In this document: positions 50,570 to 61,096 of the stretch, in pieces | How positions within the stretch are numbered: position 1 is the stretch's first letter | Layout of the letters: each line of letters begins with the position of its first letter | Source: Allochromatium tepidum | Lineage (GTDB): Bacteria; Pseudomonadota; Gammaproteobacteria; Chromatiales; Chromatiaceae | Assembly (NCBI RefSeq): GCF_018409545.1 | Contig: NZ_AP024563.1 | Coordinates: 478,501 to 542,500, forward strand | DNA: 64,000 nucleotides | Direction of reading: 5' to 3' | Notes under the pieces: model-generated | The model's input: the letters and a program-made list of their open reading frames with translations, nothing else | Databases searched by the model: none | What the model was told of the DNA's origin: nothing | Made by a program: the position numbers and the translations under genes

Positions 50570-52003
50570 ATGCAAGCCAGTCTGGAGCAGAAGTACAATT
50601 TCGACATCGTGCGCCGGTTCACGATCATGGCCGTGGTCTATCTGGTCCTGGGCGCGGGCTTCGGTGTCTATATCGCCTCGGAACTGGCCTGGCCGTTCCT
50701 GAACTTCGACAGTCCCTATCTCTCCTTCGGGCGGCTGCGACCGCTGCACACCAACACCGTCATCTTCGCCTTCGGCGGCTGTACCCTGATGGCCACGGCC
50801 TTCTATTCGGTCCAGCGCACCTGCGGGGTGCGGCTCTGGAGCGACAAGCTGGCGCGCTTCACCTTCTGGGGCTGGAACGCGGTCATCGTGCTGGCGGTGC
50901 TGACGCTGCCCTTCGGTCTGACCCAGTCGAAGGAATACGCCGAGCTGGAATGGCCGATCGACATCCTGATCGCCGTGGTCTGGTTGGCCTTCACCTTCAA
51001 CTTCATCATGACCATCGCCAACCGGAAGTCCTCGCACATCTATGTGTCGAACTGGTTCTTCCTCGGCATGATGATCATGATCGTCTATCTGCATGTCGTG
51101 AATAGTCTGGCGATCCCGGTCGGACTCTTCAAGTCCTACTCGATCTTCTCCGGGGTGCAGGACGCGATGATCCAGTGGTGGTGGGGACACAACGCGGTCG
51201 GCTTCTATCTGACCGCCGGCTTCCTCGGCATCATGTACTACTTCGTGCCCAAGCAGGCGGGGCGTCCGGTCTATTCCTACCGGCTGTCGGTGATCCACTT
51301 CTGGGCGCTGATGTTCGGCTATGTCTGGCTCGGCGCGCACCATCTGCAATACACGGCGCTGCCGGACTGGACCGGCTCGCTGGGGGCGGCGATCTCGCTG
51401 GCCATGATCATTCCGTCCTGGGGCGGCGCGGTGAACGGCATGATGACGCTGTCCGGCGCCTGGGATCGGCTGCGCACCGACTATGTGCTGCGCTTCCTGA
51501 TCATGGCGCTGGCCTTCTATGCCATGTCGACCTTCGAGGGGCCGGTGATGGCGCTCAAGAGCGTCAACGCACTCTCGCATTACACCGACTGGACCATCGG
51601 CCATGTGCACTCGGGTGCGCTCGGCTGGGTGGCCGGGATCTCGATCGGCGCCATCTATCATCTGATGACGCGGCTCTATCACACCGAGATGTTCTCCGAG
51701 CGCCTGATCAACCTGCATTTCTGGACCGCGACCATCGGCACCGTGATCTACATCGTCGCCATGTGGGTGTCCGGGATCATGCAGGGCCTGATGTGGCGCG
51801 CCTATGACGAGTACGGCACCCTGGCCTATACCTTCGTCGAATCGGTCGATGCCATGCATCCCTATTACGCCATGCGCGCCGTCGGCGGCGGACTCTTCCT
51901 GTTCGGCGCGGCGGTGATGCTGTTCAACGTGCTCATGACCGTGCGCAAATCCGTCGTCGAGGGTCGCCTGCAACAGGCGCGCACCCTCCCGTCCATGGCC
52001 TGA
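50570..52003 (+). CDS. ccoN: cbb3-type cytochrome c oxidase subunit I
   Basis: 477 residues from ATG at 50570, preceded by GGAGGG; a Met ten codons earlier lacks one. Twelve membrane helices hold heme b and the heme b3-CuB site. [20 protein letters not shown] carries a heme b His, [20 protein letters not shown] a CuB His, [20 protein letters not shown] the His pair, and [20 protein letters not shown] the heme His residues. It is the catalytic subunit of the high-affinity oxidase. Confidence 0.97.
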   Translation: MQASLEQKYNFDIVRRFTIMAVVYLVLGAGFGVYIASELAWPFLNFDSPYLSFGRLRPLHTNTVIFAFGGCTLMATAFYSVQRTCGVRLWSDKLARFTFWGWNAVIVLAVLTLPFGLTQSKEYAELEWPIDILIAVVWLAFTFNFIMTIANRKSSHIYVSNWFFLGMMIMIVYLHVVNSLAIPVGLFKSYSIFSGVQDAMIQWWWGHNAVGFYLTAGFLGIMYYFVPKQAGRPVYSYRLSVIHFWALMFGYVWLGAHHLQYTALPDWTGSLGAAISLAMIIPSWGGAVNGMMTLSGAWDRLRTDYVLRFLIMALAFYAMSTFEGPVMALKSVNALSHYTDWTIGHVHSGALGWVAGISIGAIYHLMTRLYHTEMFSERLINLHFWTATIGTVIYIVAMWVSGIMQGLMWRAYDEYGTLAYTFVESVDAMHPYYAMRAVGGGLFLFGAAVMLFNVLMTVRKSVVEGRLQQARTLPSMA

Positions 52004-52020
52004 AGCGGGGAGTATCGACA

Positions 52021-52821
52021 ATGAGCGACAGAGCCAAGGTTCGCGTCAAGAGCTTTCAGGAATGGCTGGAGGTCAACATCTGGGGCCTGCTGATCGCCAC
52101 CGCGCTGGTGCTCTCGGTGGGCGGACTGGTCGAGATCGTGCCCCTGTTCTATCTGAAGAACACCATGGAGCACAATGCCTTCCCCGAGATCGTCTGGGAC
52201 AAGGCGGGCAAGGAACCCATCGTCACCCTGGATGACGCCGGCAAGGTGCAATGGAACTGGCAGCCGGGCGACGGGGTGCGGCCCTACACGGCGCTGGAGC
52301 TGGCCGGACGCGACATCTATCAGCGCGAAGGCTGCTATCTCTGTCATTCGCAGATGATCCGGCCCTTCCGTGACGAGAAGGAACGCTACGGGCATTATTC
52401 GCTCGCCTCCGAGTCCATGTTCGATCATCCCTTCCAATGGGGCTCGAAGCGCACCGGCCCGGATCTGGCGCGCGTCGGCGGCAAGTATTCCGACGACTGG
52501 CAGCGCCGGCATCTGTACGACCCGCGTTCGTTGGTGCCCGAGTCGGTGATGCCCAGCTATCCCTGGCTCGACGAAACGGCGGCCGATCCGGACATGTCGC
52601 TGCGGGTCTTCGGCTTCACGATCTGGCCGGCGGGCACAGGCTCGCGGATGCAGCGTCACATGCGCGGCATGCGACAGGTCGGCGTGCCCTATACGGAGGC
52701 CGACATCGCCGCCGCCGAGTTCCTGCTCGAAGGTAAGACCGAGATGGACGCCCTGGTCGCCTATCTCCAGGTGCTCGGCACCATGGTCAAGCTCGATGAC
52801 GCCAAGGCCTATCGTGAATAG
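52021..52821 (+). CDS. ccoO: cbb3 oxidase monoheme subunit
   Basis: 266 residues. One N-terminal membrane anchor ([20 protein letters not shown]) and a periplasmic cytochrome c domain with [20 protein letters not shown] (CxxCH); the distal Met is probably in [10 protein letters not shown]. The terminal segment is longer than usual but in frame. Passes electrons from CcoP to CcoN. Confidence 0.96.
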   Translation: MSDRAKVRVKSFQEWLEVNIWGLLIATALVLSVGGLVEIVPLFYLKNTMEHNAFPEIVWDKAGKEPIVTLDDAGKVQWNWQPGDGVRPYTALELAGRDIYQREGCYLCHSQMIRPFRDEKERYGHYSLASESMFDHPFQWGSKRTGPDLARVGGKYSDDWQRRHLYDPRSLVPESVMPSYPWLDETAADPDMSLRVFGFTIWPAGTGSRMQRHMRGMRQVGVPYTEADIAAAEFLLEGKTEMDALVAYLQVLGTMVKLDDAKAYRE

Positions 52822-53032
52822 CCTCGTCGAGTATTTCGCGACCGACTGGGAGGCGATGACGGTCAACGACTGGATCGGCACCATCCTGACCGTCCTCATC
52901 TTCCTGCTGATGATCCTGGCCTATTTTCAGGTCTTTCGTCCCAAGAACCGGGAGTCGCTCGAATCCAGGAAGCACATCCCGTTCGAGGACGAGGACGACG
53001 CGCCCTCCGGAGATCACGATGGCCGACCATAA
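52814..53032 (+). CDS. ccoQ: cbb3 oxidase small subunit CcoQ
   Basis: 72 residues from GTG at 52814, which overlaps the ccoO stop (an ATG at 52796 is the alternative). One membrane helix ([20 protein letters not shown]) and the tail [20 protein letters not shown] are CcoQ-like. It stabilises the complex. It overlaps ccoP by 14 bases. Confidence 0.85.
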   Translation: MNSLVEYFATDWEAMTVNDWIGTILTVLIFLLMILAYFQVFRPKNRESLESRKHIPFEDEDDAPSGDHDGRP

Positions 53033-53918
53033 TCCCTTTCCAGGCGAGAACAACACCGGGCATGTCTGGGACGACAACATCCGCGAGCTCAAGAATCCGC
53101 CGCCGCGCTGGTGGATGCAGGGGTTCCGGCTGTCGATCATCTGGGTCGTCGGCTATTCGATCCTCTATCCGACCTGGCCGATCGGCGAGGAGCCGAATCG
53201 CGGTCTGCTCGGCTGGACCCAGATCAAGGAGTACGAGAAGGGCGTCGAGCGCATCGAAGCCAAGCGCGCCGAGTTCGAGGACCGGATTCGCGAATTGAGT
53301 GCCGATCAGATCCTGGCCGATCCGGGGCTGAAGCAGTACACACTGGCCTCGGCCAAGGTGCTGTTCGGCGACAACTGCGCCGCCTGTCACGGCAGCGGCG
53401 GGCAGGGCAATCCGGGCTATCCGGTGCTCGCCGACGACGACTGGCTCTATGGCGGCACCACGGCCAAGCTTACCGAGACCATCACGGGCGGGCGTCAGTC
53501 GCTGATGCCGGCGCACAAGACCATGCTCACCGAGGCGGAAGTCGACACGCTGGCTCACTGGGCGGTCGCGATGGCCGAGACCGGCGGCGAGGGCGGGAGC
53601 GAGGAGGGCTGGAATCTGTTCCGGACCAAGGGGTGCGTGGCCTGTCACGGTCAGACCGCCAATGGCCATGTGGTCGATCTGCCCGACGGCGACTTCATCG
53701 GCGTGGGCGCGGCCAATCTGCGTGACGGCATCTGGCGCTTCGAGCCGGGCGGTTTCGAGAGTGCGCGACACACCATCCTCTATGGCGTCAACCGGAAGGA
53801 CGTCCCCGAGAGCCGTAGCGCCGTGATGCCGGCCTTTGCGCAACCGGCCGGCAAACTCAGCGAGCAGGACATCAAGAAGCTGGTCGTCTATGTCCACTCG
53901 CTCGGCGGCGGGATGTGA
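53019..53918 (+). CDS. ccoP: cbb3 oxidase diheme subunit
   Basis: 299 residues. ENNTGHVWDDNIRELKNPPP is the family N-terminus, one membrane helix follows (FRLSIIWVVGYSILYPTW), then two cytochrome c domains with DNCAACHGSGGQGNPGYPVL and KGCVACHGQTANGHVVDLPD. It accepts electrons from soluble cytochrome c and passes them to CcoO. Confidence 0.96.
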   Translation: MADHNPFPGENNTGHVWDDNIRELKNPPPRWWMQGFRLSIIWVVGYSILYPTWPIGEEPNRGLLGWTQIKEYEKGVERIEAKRAEFEDRIRELSADQILADPGLKQYTLASAKVLFGDNCAACHGSGGQGNPGYPVLADDDWLYGGTTAKLTETITGGRQSLMPAHKTMLTEAEVDTLAHWAVAMAETGGEGGSEEGWNLFRTKGCVACHGQTANGHVVDLPDGDFIGVGAANLRDGIWRFEPGGFESARHTILYGVNRKDVPESRSAVMPAFAQPAGKLSEQDIKKLVVYVHSLGGGM

Positions 53919-53927
53919 TGTCCGGAT

Positions 53928-55376
53928 GTGGCCCAATTGAACACCGATCCTGAATCGATCGAGCCGGTCTCGGTCGATGCGCTCTATGCCGAGGCCGACG
54001 ACCGGCACGTCAATGCCGGCGGCCAGACCATCCATGCCAAGCGGATTCCCGGCCGCTGGCGGACGATCAAATGGGCGCTGTCCTCGGTCTGGCTGATCTA
54101 TCTGCTCGGCCCCTATCTGCGCTGGGATGGCCGGCAGGCGGTGCTGTTCGACATCCCCAACCGTCAGTACCATCTGTTCTCGGTGACGGTGCTGCCGCAG
54201 GACTTCTGGATGCTATCGCTGCTGCTGCTGTTCTTCGCCATTCTGCTGGCGGTGATGACGGCGCTCGTCGGGCGGGTCTGGTGCGGATTTTTCTGCTTCC
54301 AGACCGTCTGGACCGATGTCTTCACCTGGATCGAGGAGCGGCTGGAAGGTCCGCCGGCGGCGCGGCGCAAGCTCGACGCGGCGCCGATGTCCCTGGAGAA
54401 GCTCAAACTGCGCGCAATCAAACATAGTCTGTGGCTCCTGATCGGCTTTTTGACCGGATTCAGCTTCGTGGCCTGGTTCACCGACGCGCCGACGCTGTGG
54501 TGGACCTTCTTCACCGGTCAGGCCAATGGCGCGGCCTATATCACGGTCGCACTCTTCACGGCCGGCACCTATGTCCTGGCCGGTTTCCTGCGCGAGCAGA
54601 CCTGTTTCTGGCTCTGTCCCTATGCGCGCATCCAGGGCGTGATGCTCGACCGCTCGACCATCGTGCCGACCTATGACGAGCGGCGCGGTGAGCCGCGTGG
54701 TCGGTTCAAGCGCGAGGATGAAGGCGAGCGGACGACGGGCGATTGCGTCGACTGCAATCAGTGCGTGGCCGTCTGTCCGACCGGGGTCGACATCCGGCGC
54801 GGTCAACAGGAGGGCTGCATCACCTGTGCGCTCTGTCTCGATGCCTGTGATCAGGTCATGGACAAGGTCGGTCGACCGCGCGGACTCATTCGCTATGCCT
54901 CGCTCGACGAACTCGAAGGGCGTTCGACCAGTCGGTTGTGGCTCAGGCCGCGCGTCTGGGTCTATGTGCTCATCCTGGGGTTGTCGCTGTCCGGCATCCT
55001 CTATGGATTGACCTCGCTCGACCCGCTCGAACTGCGGGTGCTGCACGAACGCGCGCCGCTGTTCGTGCTCCAGAGCGATGGCTCGATCCAGAACAAATAC
55101 ACCCTCAAGATCCTCAACAAGACCCATGAGCCGCTGGCCGTGACCGTTCGCGCCACGGGGCATGACGACTTGACGCTCATGGGCGCCGATCAGCCGATCG
55201 AGACGACGCCCGGTGGCGTGACGCCGGCGACCGTGTTCGTCCGTATCCCGCGCGAGGCGCTCGAAGCCGAGCAGCAGCCGATCGTCTTCCGGATCGAGGC
55301 CGAACGTGCCGCGGGCGAGCCGGCCGTGACCGAGCGTGAGAGCGTCTTCGTCGGTCCCGAACCGCGCTCCGATTGA
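53928..55376 (+). CDS. ccoG: cbb3 oxidase assembly/Cu reductase protein CcoG (RdxA/FixG)
   Basis: 482 residues from GTG at 53928. Membrane helices at the N-terminal half and end; two [4Fe-4S] sites, GDCVDCNQCVAVCPTGVDI and GCITCALCLDACDQVMDKV. GRVWCGFFCFQTVWTDVFTW and EQTCFWLCPYARIQGVMLD are typical of the FixG family. CcoG is thought to reduce Cu(II) for delivery to the oxidase. The C-terminal Ig-like domain (KYTLKILNKTHEPLAVTV) is present. Confidence 0.96.
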   Translation: MAQLNTDPESIEPVSVDALYAEADDRHVNAGGQTIHAKRIPGRWRTIKWALSSVWLIYLLGPYLRWDGRQAVLFDIPNRQYHLFSVTVLPQDFWMLSLLLLFFAILLAVMTALVGRVWCGFFCFQTVWTDVFTWIEERLEGPPAARRKLDAAPMSLEKLKLRAIKHSLWLLIGFLTGFSFVAWFTDAPTLWWTFFTGQANGAAYITVALFTAGTYVLAGFLREQTCFWLCPYARIQGVMLDRSTIVPTYDERRGEPRGRFKREDEGERTTGDCVDCNQCVAVCPTGVDIRRGQQEGCITCALCLDACDQVMDKVGRPRGLIRYASLDELEGRSTSRLWLRPRVWVYVLILGLSLSGILYGLTSLDPLELRVLHERAPLFVLQSDGSIQNKYTLKILNKTHEPLAVTVRATGHDDLTLMGADQPIETTPGGVTPATVFVRIPREALEAEQQPIVFRIEAERAAGEPAVTERESVFVGPEPRSD

Positions 55377-55413
55377 GCGGCGGAAACTCCGAGCCACACG
55401 AGGCCCAGTGCCG

Positions 55414-55941
55414 ATGATGACCCACATCCAAACCCGTTTTCAGGCTCATCTCCAGCCCAACGCGGCCCTGCGCAATCCCTGGGTGCTCGGCTGGATCGGG
55501 CTCATCGTCGTAGTGCTGGCCGTCAATCTGGTCATGGTCTATCTGGCCTTCGCGACCAATCCGGGGCTGGTCAACGCCGATTACTACGAGCGCGGGCGGA
55601 ACTATGAGCGCACCGTCCTGACCCGTCAGGCACGCGATCCGGGCTGGCTGATCCGGGCCGACATCCCGGCGGCGCTGCACGCCGGTCAGACCGAAGCCAT
55701 CCGCGTCTTCTTCGTCGACAAAGCCGGTCAGCCGGTCGATCCCGAGGCCGTGACCTTCCATGCCTATCGGCCCTCGGATGCCGCGCGCGACTTCACCCTG
55801 AGCATGAACCGCGAGGATCGCGGGCGCTATGTGGTGGAGACCGCTTTTCCGCTGATCGGCGTCTGGGACACCCTGATCGTCGCGCGTCTGGGCGAGGACG
55901 AGTTCAGCGTCGGCGAACGTCTGACGGTCGGGACGCGCTAG
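55414..55941 (+). CDS. ccoH: FixH/CcoH family assembly protein
   Basis: 175 residues from ATG at 55414 (a second Met follows). One membrane helix (GWIGLIVVVLAVNLVMVYLA) with AFATNPGLVNADYYERGRNY, the FixH signature, and a beta-sandwich (FHAYRPSDAARDFTLSMNRE). Needed for cbb3 maturation. It ends three bases before ccoI. Confidence 0.9.
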   Translation: MMTHIQTRFQAHLQPNAALRNPWVLGWIGLIVVVLAVNLVMVYLAFATNPGLVNADYYERGRNYERTVLTRQARDPGWLIRADIPAALHAGQTEAIRVFFVDKAGQPVDPEAVTFHAYRPSDAARDFTLSMNREDRGRYVVETAFPLIGVWDTLIVARLGEDEFSVGERLTVGTR

Positions 55942-55944
55942 CGG

Positions 55945-58476
55945 GTGGATGGCGAGCACTGTTTCCACTGCGGTCTGCCGATCGCCGCCGGCGCGCCTGA
56001 GACGGCCACGGTCGCCGGCGCCGAGCGCGCCTTCTGCTGCACCGGCTGCAAGTCGGTCTGTCTGGCCATCCATGCGGCGGGGCTGGAAGGCTTCTACCGC
56101 CGCACGCCTGAAGGCGTCCTGCTCGGCCCGCCGCCCGAGCCGCCCAAGGATCTGGCGCTCTTCGATCTGGACGCGGTGCAGGAGGAGTTCACCGACGTCG
56201 CCGCCGCAGACCGCGAGATCAACCTGCTGGTCGAGGGCATCCACTGCGCCGCCTGTGTCTGGCTGATCGAACGCGGACTCCAGTCGCTCCCCGGCGTCGA
56301 GGAGGCGCGGGTCAATCTCACCGGACGCCGATTGCGGGTGCGCTGGGACAACGGCCGGCTCCAGCTCTCGCGCATCCTGCGCCGGCTGGCCGATCTGGGC
56401 TATGCCGCCACGCCTTTCGATCCGGATGCCTCCGAGGGCGCCGTCGCACGCGAGAATCGCGCCCTGCTGTTCCGGCTCGCCTGGGCCGGATTCGCCATGA
56501 TGAACCTGCTGTGGATCTCGATCGCGCTCTATAGCGGCGCGGATCAGGGCGAGTTCCGCGATCTCTTCCACTGGCTCGGCTTTCTGCTCGCCACCCCGAC
56601 CATTCTCTATTCGGGTACGCCCTTCTACCGGGGCGCCTGGTCGGGTCTGCGCTCGGGTCATCTGAGCATGGACCTGCCGATCGCCATCGGGGTCAGTGTC
56701 ACCTATGGTTATTCGCTCTATGTGACGCTCGGCGGCTCCGAGATCGGCGCGGTCTACTGGGACACGGTGGTCAACTTCCTGTTCGTGATCCTGGTCGGGC
56801 GCTATCTGGAGGCGATCTCGCGCCGACGCGCGGTGGCGGCAACCCAGCGACTGTTCGATCTTCAACCGAAAGTGGCCACCCGACTCCAGGACGACGGCGG
56901 CGAGGCGGTGGTGCCGATCCGCTCGCTCATTGTCGACGAATGGGTGCTGGTGCGTCCCGGCGAGCGTATCCCGGTCGACGGCGAGATCCTGGACGGACGC
57001 AGCAGTGTGGACGAGTCGATGCTGACCGGCGAGTCGCGTCCGGTGCCCAAGAACGCGGGCGACCGGGTCTCGGCCGGCACCATCAATGGGGCAGGTGTGC
57101 TCCGGGTCCGGGTCACGGGTCTGCTCGCCGAAACCACGCTCGGGCGCATCATCCGGCTGGTCGAGGAGGCGCAGGCCAGCCGCGCACCGATCCAGCGGTT
57201 GGCCGACCGCATCGTGCCCTGGTTCGTTGCCGCGACCCTGGGTCTGGCGACCCTGACCTTCCTGATCTGGGTGCGAACCGATCTGGAACTGGCGCTGACC
57301 GCCGCGACCGCCGTGCTCATCATCACCTGTCCCTGCGCCTTCGGCATGGCCACGCCGATGGCGGTCGCGGTCGCGTCCGGCGTGGGCGCGGCGCGCGGCA
57401 TCCTGATCAAGAACGGGGCGGTGCTGGAGCGGTTGTCGAGCATCCGACATCTGGTCTTCGACAAGACCGGCACCCTGACCGAGGGGCGTCCGGCCGTGGT
57501 GGCGATCGCCGGGGCCGGAGCCGATTGGCGCGCGCTCGATCCGGAGTCGCCGGCGCTGAGCGACGTACAGCGCGTCGATCTGCGTCTGATCGGGGCGCTG
57601 GAGCGGCTGTCGGAGCATCCGGCGGCAACGGCGGTGCTGGATCTGTGCGAGCGGGCTGGGATCGATCCAGGGGGGCTGACGGTAGAGGCGGTCGAGGTCG
57701 AGCCGGGCCTGGGCATCGCCGGGCGGGTCGCGGGTCGAGCCGTCGCCATCGGGCGCCCGGAGTGGCTCGCGCGTCAGGGCGTTGCCTTGCCGTCCGATCC
57801 CGAGTCGACCGCCGAGCCGGCCAGCCGGATTCTGTGCGCCATCGATGGTCGTCTGAGCCTGAGCCTGGGCCTGGAGGACCGGCTGCGACCGGGCGCCGAA
57901 TCCGTGGTTGCACGTCTGCACGACCAGGGGCTTCGCGTCACACTGCTGACGGGCGACCGGCGCGCCGCCGCCGCGCTCATCGCCAAACGGCTCGGCGCGG
58001 TCGAACTGATCGCCGAGGTGCTGCCCGAGGACAAGGCCCGCGTCATCGACGATCTCCAGCGCGCCGGCGAGCCGGTGGCCATGATCGGCGACGGCGTCAA
58101 CGACGCCCCGGCCCTAGTGCGCGCCGATGTCGGCATCGCCATGGGCAGCGGCACGGATGTCTCCATCGCTAGCGCCGATATCGTGCTCATGTCGAGCGAG
58201 CTGGAACGGGTGCTGGAAGCCGCCGAACTCTCGCGCCGCACACTGGCGACCATCCGCCAGAACATCGCACTCTCCATCCTCTACAATCTGATCATGGTGC
58301 CGCTGGCCATGGCCGGCGTCATCACACCGCTGATCGCCGCCGTCTCCATGCCGCTGAGCAGTTTGGCGGTGATCGGCAACTCGGCGCGTCTCGGCGCGCT
58401 CTTCAAGTCTTCCGGTGAACGATCGTCCCCGATCCGATCGACTTCGGATTCGCGGTCGACTCCAATCCCATCCTAA
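55945..58476 (+). CDS. ccoI: Copper-translocating P-type ATPase for cbb3 assembly
   Basis: 843 residues from GTG at 55945. The N-terminal [11 protein letters not shown] and [14 protein letters not shown] cysteines form a metal-binding segment, then an HMA domain with [20 protein letters not shown]. The transport core has [20 protein letters not shown] (CPC), [14 protein letters not shown] with phosphorylated Asp, [11 protein letters not shown], and [20 protein letters not shown]. CcoI/FixI exports copper to the periplasm for CuB insertion. A long antisense frame over this gene is a GC artefact. Confidence 0.97.
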   Translation: MDGEHCFHCGLPIAAGAPETATVAGAERAFCCTGCKSVCLAIHAAGLEGFYRRTPEGVLLGPPPEPPKDLALFDLDAVQEEFTDVAAADREINLLVEGIHCAACVWLIERGLQSLPGVEEARVNLTGRRLRVRWDNGRLQLSRILRRLADLGYAATPFDPDASEGAVARENRALLFRLAWAGFAMMNLLWISIALYSGADQGEFRDLFHWLGFLLATPTILYSGTPFYRGAWSGLRSGHLSMDLPIAIGVSVTYGYSLYVTLGGSEIGAVYWDTVVNFLFVILVGRYLEAISRRRAVAATQRLFDLQPKVATRLQDDGGEAVVPIRSLIVDEWVLVRPGERIPVDGEILDGRSSVDESMLTGESRPVPKNAGDRVSAGTINGAGVLRVRVTGLLAETTLGRIIRLVEEAQASRAPIQRLADRIVPWFVAATLGLATLTFLIWVRTDLELALTAATAVLIITCPCAFGMATPMAVAVASGVGAARGILIKNGAVLERLSSIRHLVFDKTGTLTEGRPAVVAIAGAGADWRALDPESPALSDVQRVDLRLIGALERLSEHPAATAVLDLCERAGIDPGGLTVEAVEVEPGLGIAGRVAGRAVAIGRPEWLARQGVALPSDPESTAEPASRILCAIDGRLSLSLGLEDRLRPGAESVVARLHDQGLRVTLLTGDRRAAAALIAKRLGAVELIAEVLPEDKARVIDDLQRAGEPVAMIGDGVNDAPALVRADVGIAMGSGTDVSIASADIVLMSSELERVLEAAELSRRTLATIRQNIALSILYNLIMVPLAMAGVITPLIAAVSMPLSSLAVIGNSARLGALFKSSGERSSPIRSTSDSRSTPIPS

Positions 58477-58490
58477 GTGAGCGCCTCCCG

Positions 58491-58715
58491 ATGGAAGTCA
58501 TCTATGGCCTGATCCCCGGAATGCTGATCCTGGGGCTAGCGGCGGTCGCCGTGCTGTTCTGGGCCGCGCGCAGCGGTCAGTTCGACGACCTGGAGGGTGA
58601 CGGACAGCGCCTCCTGCTCGACGAGGACGAGATCCTCGATCGCGACCGGAGCGATACCCGCAGCCCGCCCGGCGCCGAGCCTGAGACCCGCTCCGATGAA
58701 GCGTCGCCGGGTTGA
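58491..58715 (+). CDS. ccoS: cbb3 oxidase maturation protein CcoS
   Basis: 74 residues. One N-terminal helix (LIPGMLILGLAAVAVLFWAA) and RSGQFDDLEGDGQRLLLDED, the CcoS signature, then a charged tail. Required for heme b and Cu insertion in CcoN. Last gene of the run. Confidence 0.92.
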   Translation: MEVIYGLIPGMLILGLAAVAVLFWAARSGQFDDLEGDGQRLLLDEDEILDRDRSDTRSPPGAEPETRSDEASPG

Positions 58716-58827
58716 AACCAGCCGGATGCGTGCCTGCAACGGGGCGGCTACAATCATAAGTGTCATAACAAGGAACGCATTAAACCAGGAACCCCATTTT
58801 TATTGCCAACCAAGCTGGTGACCCCCC

Positions 58828-60483
58828 ATGTGGAAGAATCTCACTATCCGCGCCCGGCTCGCAGTCACCGCCATCCCCGGTATCCTGCTGATCGGCACCG
58901 CGCTGGTCCTGATTGCCTATCTCACGGCCTCCTCCATGGCCGAAACGCTCGTACATCAAACCTTGCTCACCAAGGCCGATGGTGATCTGCGCGCCTCCAA
59001 GCTCTATCTCGAGCGTGACTTCGGTCAACTGAGTCTTCAGGGCGGCAGGCTGATCGACGCCCAGGGCCGCTCGGTCGAGGGCAATACGGAGATGCCCGAT
59101 GTCATCAGCCGTGATCTGAGTCTGGTCTTCAGTCTCTTTGCCCGCGATGGCACGGATTTCGTGCGGGTTGCCACCAGTGTGCGCGATGCCGACGGGCGGC
59201 GTCAGCTCGGCACCCGGCTCGGCGCCTCGGCAGCCGCCCATGATCCATTGTTACGGGGCGAGCGCTATGTGGGCGAATCCGATGTACTGGGCGAACCGCA
59301 CCTGACAGCCTATGAACCCGTGTTCGATGCCGCCGGTCAGGTGATCGGCACCTTCGGACTCGGCATCCCCAAGACACGGGCCAAGGCCATCGTCGCCGAG
59401 GGCATGACCGAGATGCTGCTGGGAATGGGGGTGGCGCTTCTGGCTGTGGTCGCAGTCGGTATCCTGGGCGTCCTCGGGATCTCCGGCATGATCACCGGTC
59501 CCATCCTCCAGGTCACCGCACGCCTGCGGGAGATCGCCGAGGGTGAGGGTGACCTCAGGCAGCGATTGACCGCCGAGGGTCGCAACGAGCTGGCCGATCT
59601 GGCACGAACCTTCAACCTCTTCGTCGAGCGCATCCACGAGATGGTCAAGGAGTCCGCCGGTGTCTCGACGCATCTGGCGGCTGCAGCCGAGGAGTTGTCG
59701 CTCACCAGTAACGAGACCAGCGAGCAGGTTCGCCATCAGCTCTCCGAAACCGATCAGGTCGCCACCGCCATCCATGAGATGACGGCTACGGTCGAGGAGG
59801 TCGCGCGCCATGCCGCCGAGGCCGCGCGCGCGGCCCAGGAGACCGACCGCGAGGCCGAGGCCGGTTCCCGGGTTGTCGAGCAGGCCATCGCCGCCATCGA
59901 GGCGCTCGCCAACGAAGTCGAGACGGCCGGCCAAGTCATCACCCGCCTGTCGGACGACAGCCGCGAGATCGGCGCCGTGCTCGATGTGATCCGGGGCGTG
60001 GCGGCCCAGACCAACCTGCTGGCCCTGAATGCCGCCATCGAGGCCGCGCGCGCCGGTGAGCAGGGACGCGGTTTCGCCGTGGTCGCCGACGAAGTGCGGA
60101 CCCTGGCCAGCCGCACCCAGGACTCGATCCAGGATATCCAGGGCAAGATTGAGCGCGTACAGTCCGGATCGTCCGGCGCGGTGGACGTCATGGATCAGGG
60201 ACGCGCCCGGGCCGGCGAGGGCGTGGCCCAGGCACGTCAGGCCGGTGATTCACTGCGTGCCATCGCGGCCGCCATCGCGCGCATCAATGATATGAACACA
60301 CAGATTGCGAGCGCCGCCGAGGAGCAATCGGCCGTGGCCGAGGAGATCAACCGCAACATTCAGTCGATGTCGCAGAGTGTGGGCCAGATCTCGGATGGCG
60401 CGATGCAGGCGGCCGCCGCCAGCGGCGAACTGGCCAGGCTCGCAGCGAACCTCCAGGAAAGCTCGGGACGATTCAAGATATGA
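58828..60483 (+). CDS. Methyl-accepting chemotaxis protein with Cache-type sensor
   Basis: 551 residues. Membrane helix 1 ([20 protein letters not shown]), a periplasmic Cache-like ligand domain (about 40-195: [40 protein letters not shown]), helix 2 ([20 protein letters not shown]), HAMP and a signalling coiled coil whose hairpin reads [20 protein letters not shown] and [20 protein letters not shown]. No pentapeptide tether for CheR. Single-Cache receptors of this type sense small metabolites or redox-linked signals. Ligand unknown. Confidence 0.92.
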   Translation: MWKNLTIRARLAVTAIPGILLIGTALVLIAYLTASSMAETLVHQTLLTKADGDLRASKLYLERDFGQLSLQGGRLIDAQGRSVEGNTEMPDVISRDLSLVFSLFARDGTDFVRVATSVRDADGRRQLGTRLGASAAAHDPLLRGERYVGESDVLGEPHLTAYEPVFDAAGQVIGTFGLGIPKTRAKAIVAEGMTEMLLGMGVALLAVVAVGILGVLGISGMITGPILQVTARLREIAEGEGDLRQRLTAEGRNELADLARTFNLFVERIHEMVKESAGVSTHLAAAAEELSLTSNETSEQVRHQLSETDQVATAIHEMTATVEEVARHAAEAARAAQETDREAEAGSRVVEQAIAAIEALANEVETAGQVITRLSDDSREIGAVLDVIRGVAAQTNLLALNAAIEAARAGEQGRGFAVVADEVRTLASRTQDSIQDIQGKIERVQSGSSGAVDVMDQGRARAGEGVAQARQAGDSLRAIAAAIARINDMNTQIASAAEEQSAVAEEINRNIQSMSQSVGQISDGAMQAAAASGELARLAANLQESSGRFKI

Positions 60484-60533
60484 TCCGCGGGCGATTCCTG
60501 TTGAGACATCACGCATAGAGGAGGAAGTGCCCC

Positions 60534-60827
60534 ATGCTCACCAATGACGAACGCCGAGGATTCAGGCGCCTGGAGACCGAAACCGATGTCGTCATCACCC
60601 GGCTGGCGACGGGTGAGTCCATGCTCGCCGCCCTGATCAACCTGAGTGCCTCCGGATGTGCTTTTCGCTCCGAACGGCCGATCGTGCCCGATGAGGAACT
60701 GGATATCCTGGTCAGCAGCCCGAATCCGAGGATCGAACCGCTGCGCCGGCGCGCGCGCGTGGCCCGCGTGAGCCAGGACGAAGAGGGACGGCTGGTCGCA
60801 GTCGAGTTCGTGCTCGACCGAGATTGA
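60534..60827 (+). CDS. PilZ-domain protein
   Basis: 97 residues, a single PilZ domain. RRGFRRLETETDVVI gives the RxxxR c-di-GMP motif and INLSASGCAFRSERPI the (D/N)xSxxG motif, so ligand binding is likely. It lies 50 bases after the chemoreceptor and may link it to c-di-GMP, which the neighbouring broken EAL gene region no longer serves (an inference). Confidence 0.88.
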   Translation: MLTNDERRGFRRLETETDVVITRLATGESMLAALINLSASGCAFRSERPIVPDEELDILVSSPNPRIEPLRRRARVARVSQDEEGRLVAVEFVLDRD

Positions 60828-60877
60828 GGACTCGCTCGCGTCCATGCCCATCGTGCCTGTTTGCAACCGGCCCAGCC

Positions 60878-61096
60878 ATGCATTGCTTCTATTTCAGCCT
60901 GAACATTCCGCGCACCGAGTACCTGCGTTATTACCAGGGCTCGGCCGCGCGTGTGGTCGTGCGCGCCCATGACGGGCGCACATTGTCCATTCCGGCGATC
61001 AACCTGCGTCAGTTCGTCACCCATGCCGGTATCCAGGGCCGGTTTCGCGCCACGATCGATCAGAACAATCGGCTGGTCTCGCTGGATCGCCAGTGA
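60878..61096 (+). CDS. DUF2835 family protein
   Basis: 72 residues from ATG at 60878. FSLNIPRTEYLRYYQGSAAR, VVVRAHDGRTLSIPAINLRQ and FVTHAGIQGRFRATIDQNNR match DUF2835 over its whole length, a small beta-rich protein of unknown function. Its 3' end overlaps the convergent RND pump gene by 37 bases. Confidence 0.87.
   Translation: MHCFYFSLNIPRTEYLRYYQGSAARVVVRAHDGRTLSIPAINLRQFVTHAGIQGRFRATIDQNNRLVSLDRQ

Noticed and set aside
55177-57921. A 914-codon open frame on the minus strand across ccoG-ccoI.
   Set aside because: Its product is low in hydrophobic pattern and rich in Arg/Asp/Gln as in antisense frames of GC-rich genes; ccoI on the plus strand has all P-type ATPase motifs.
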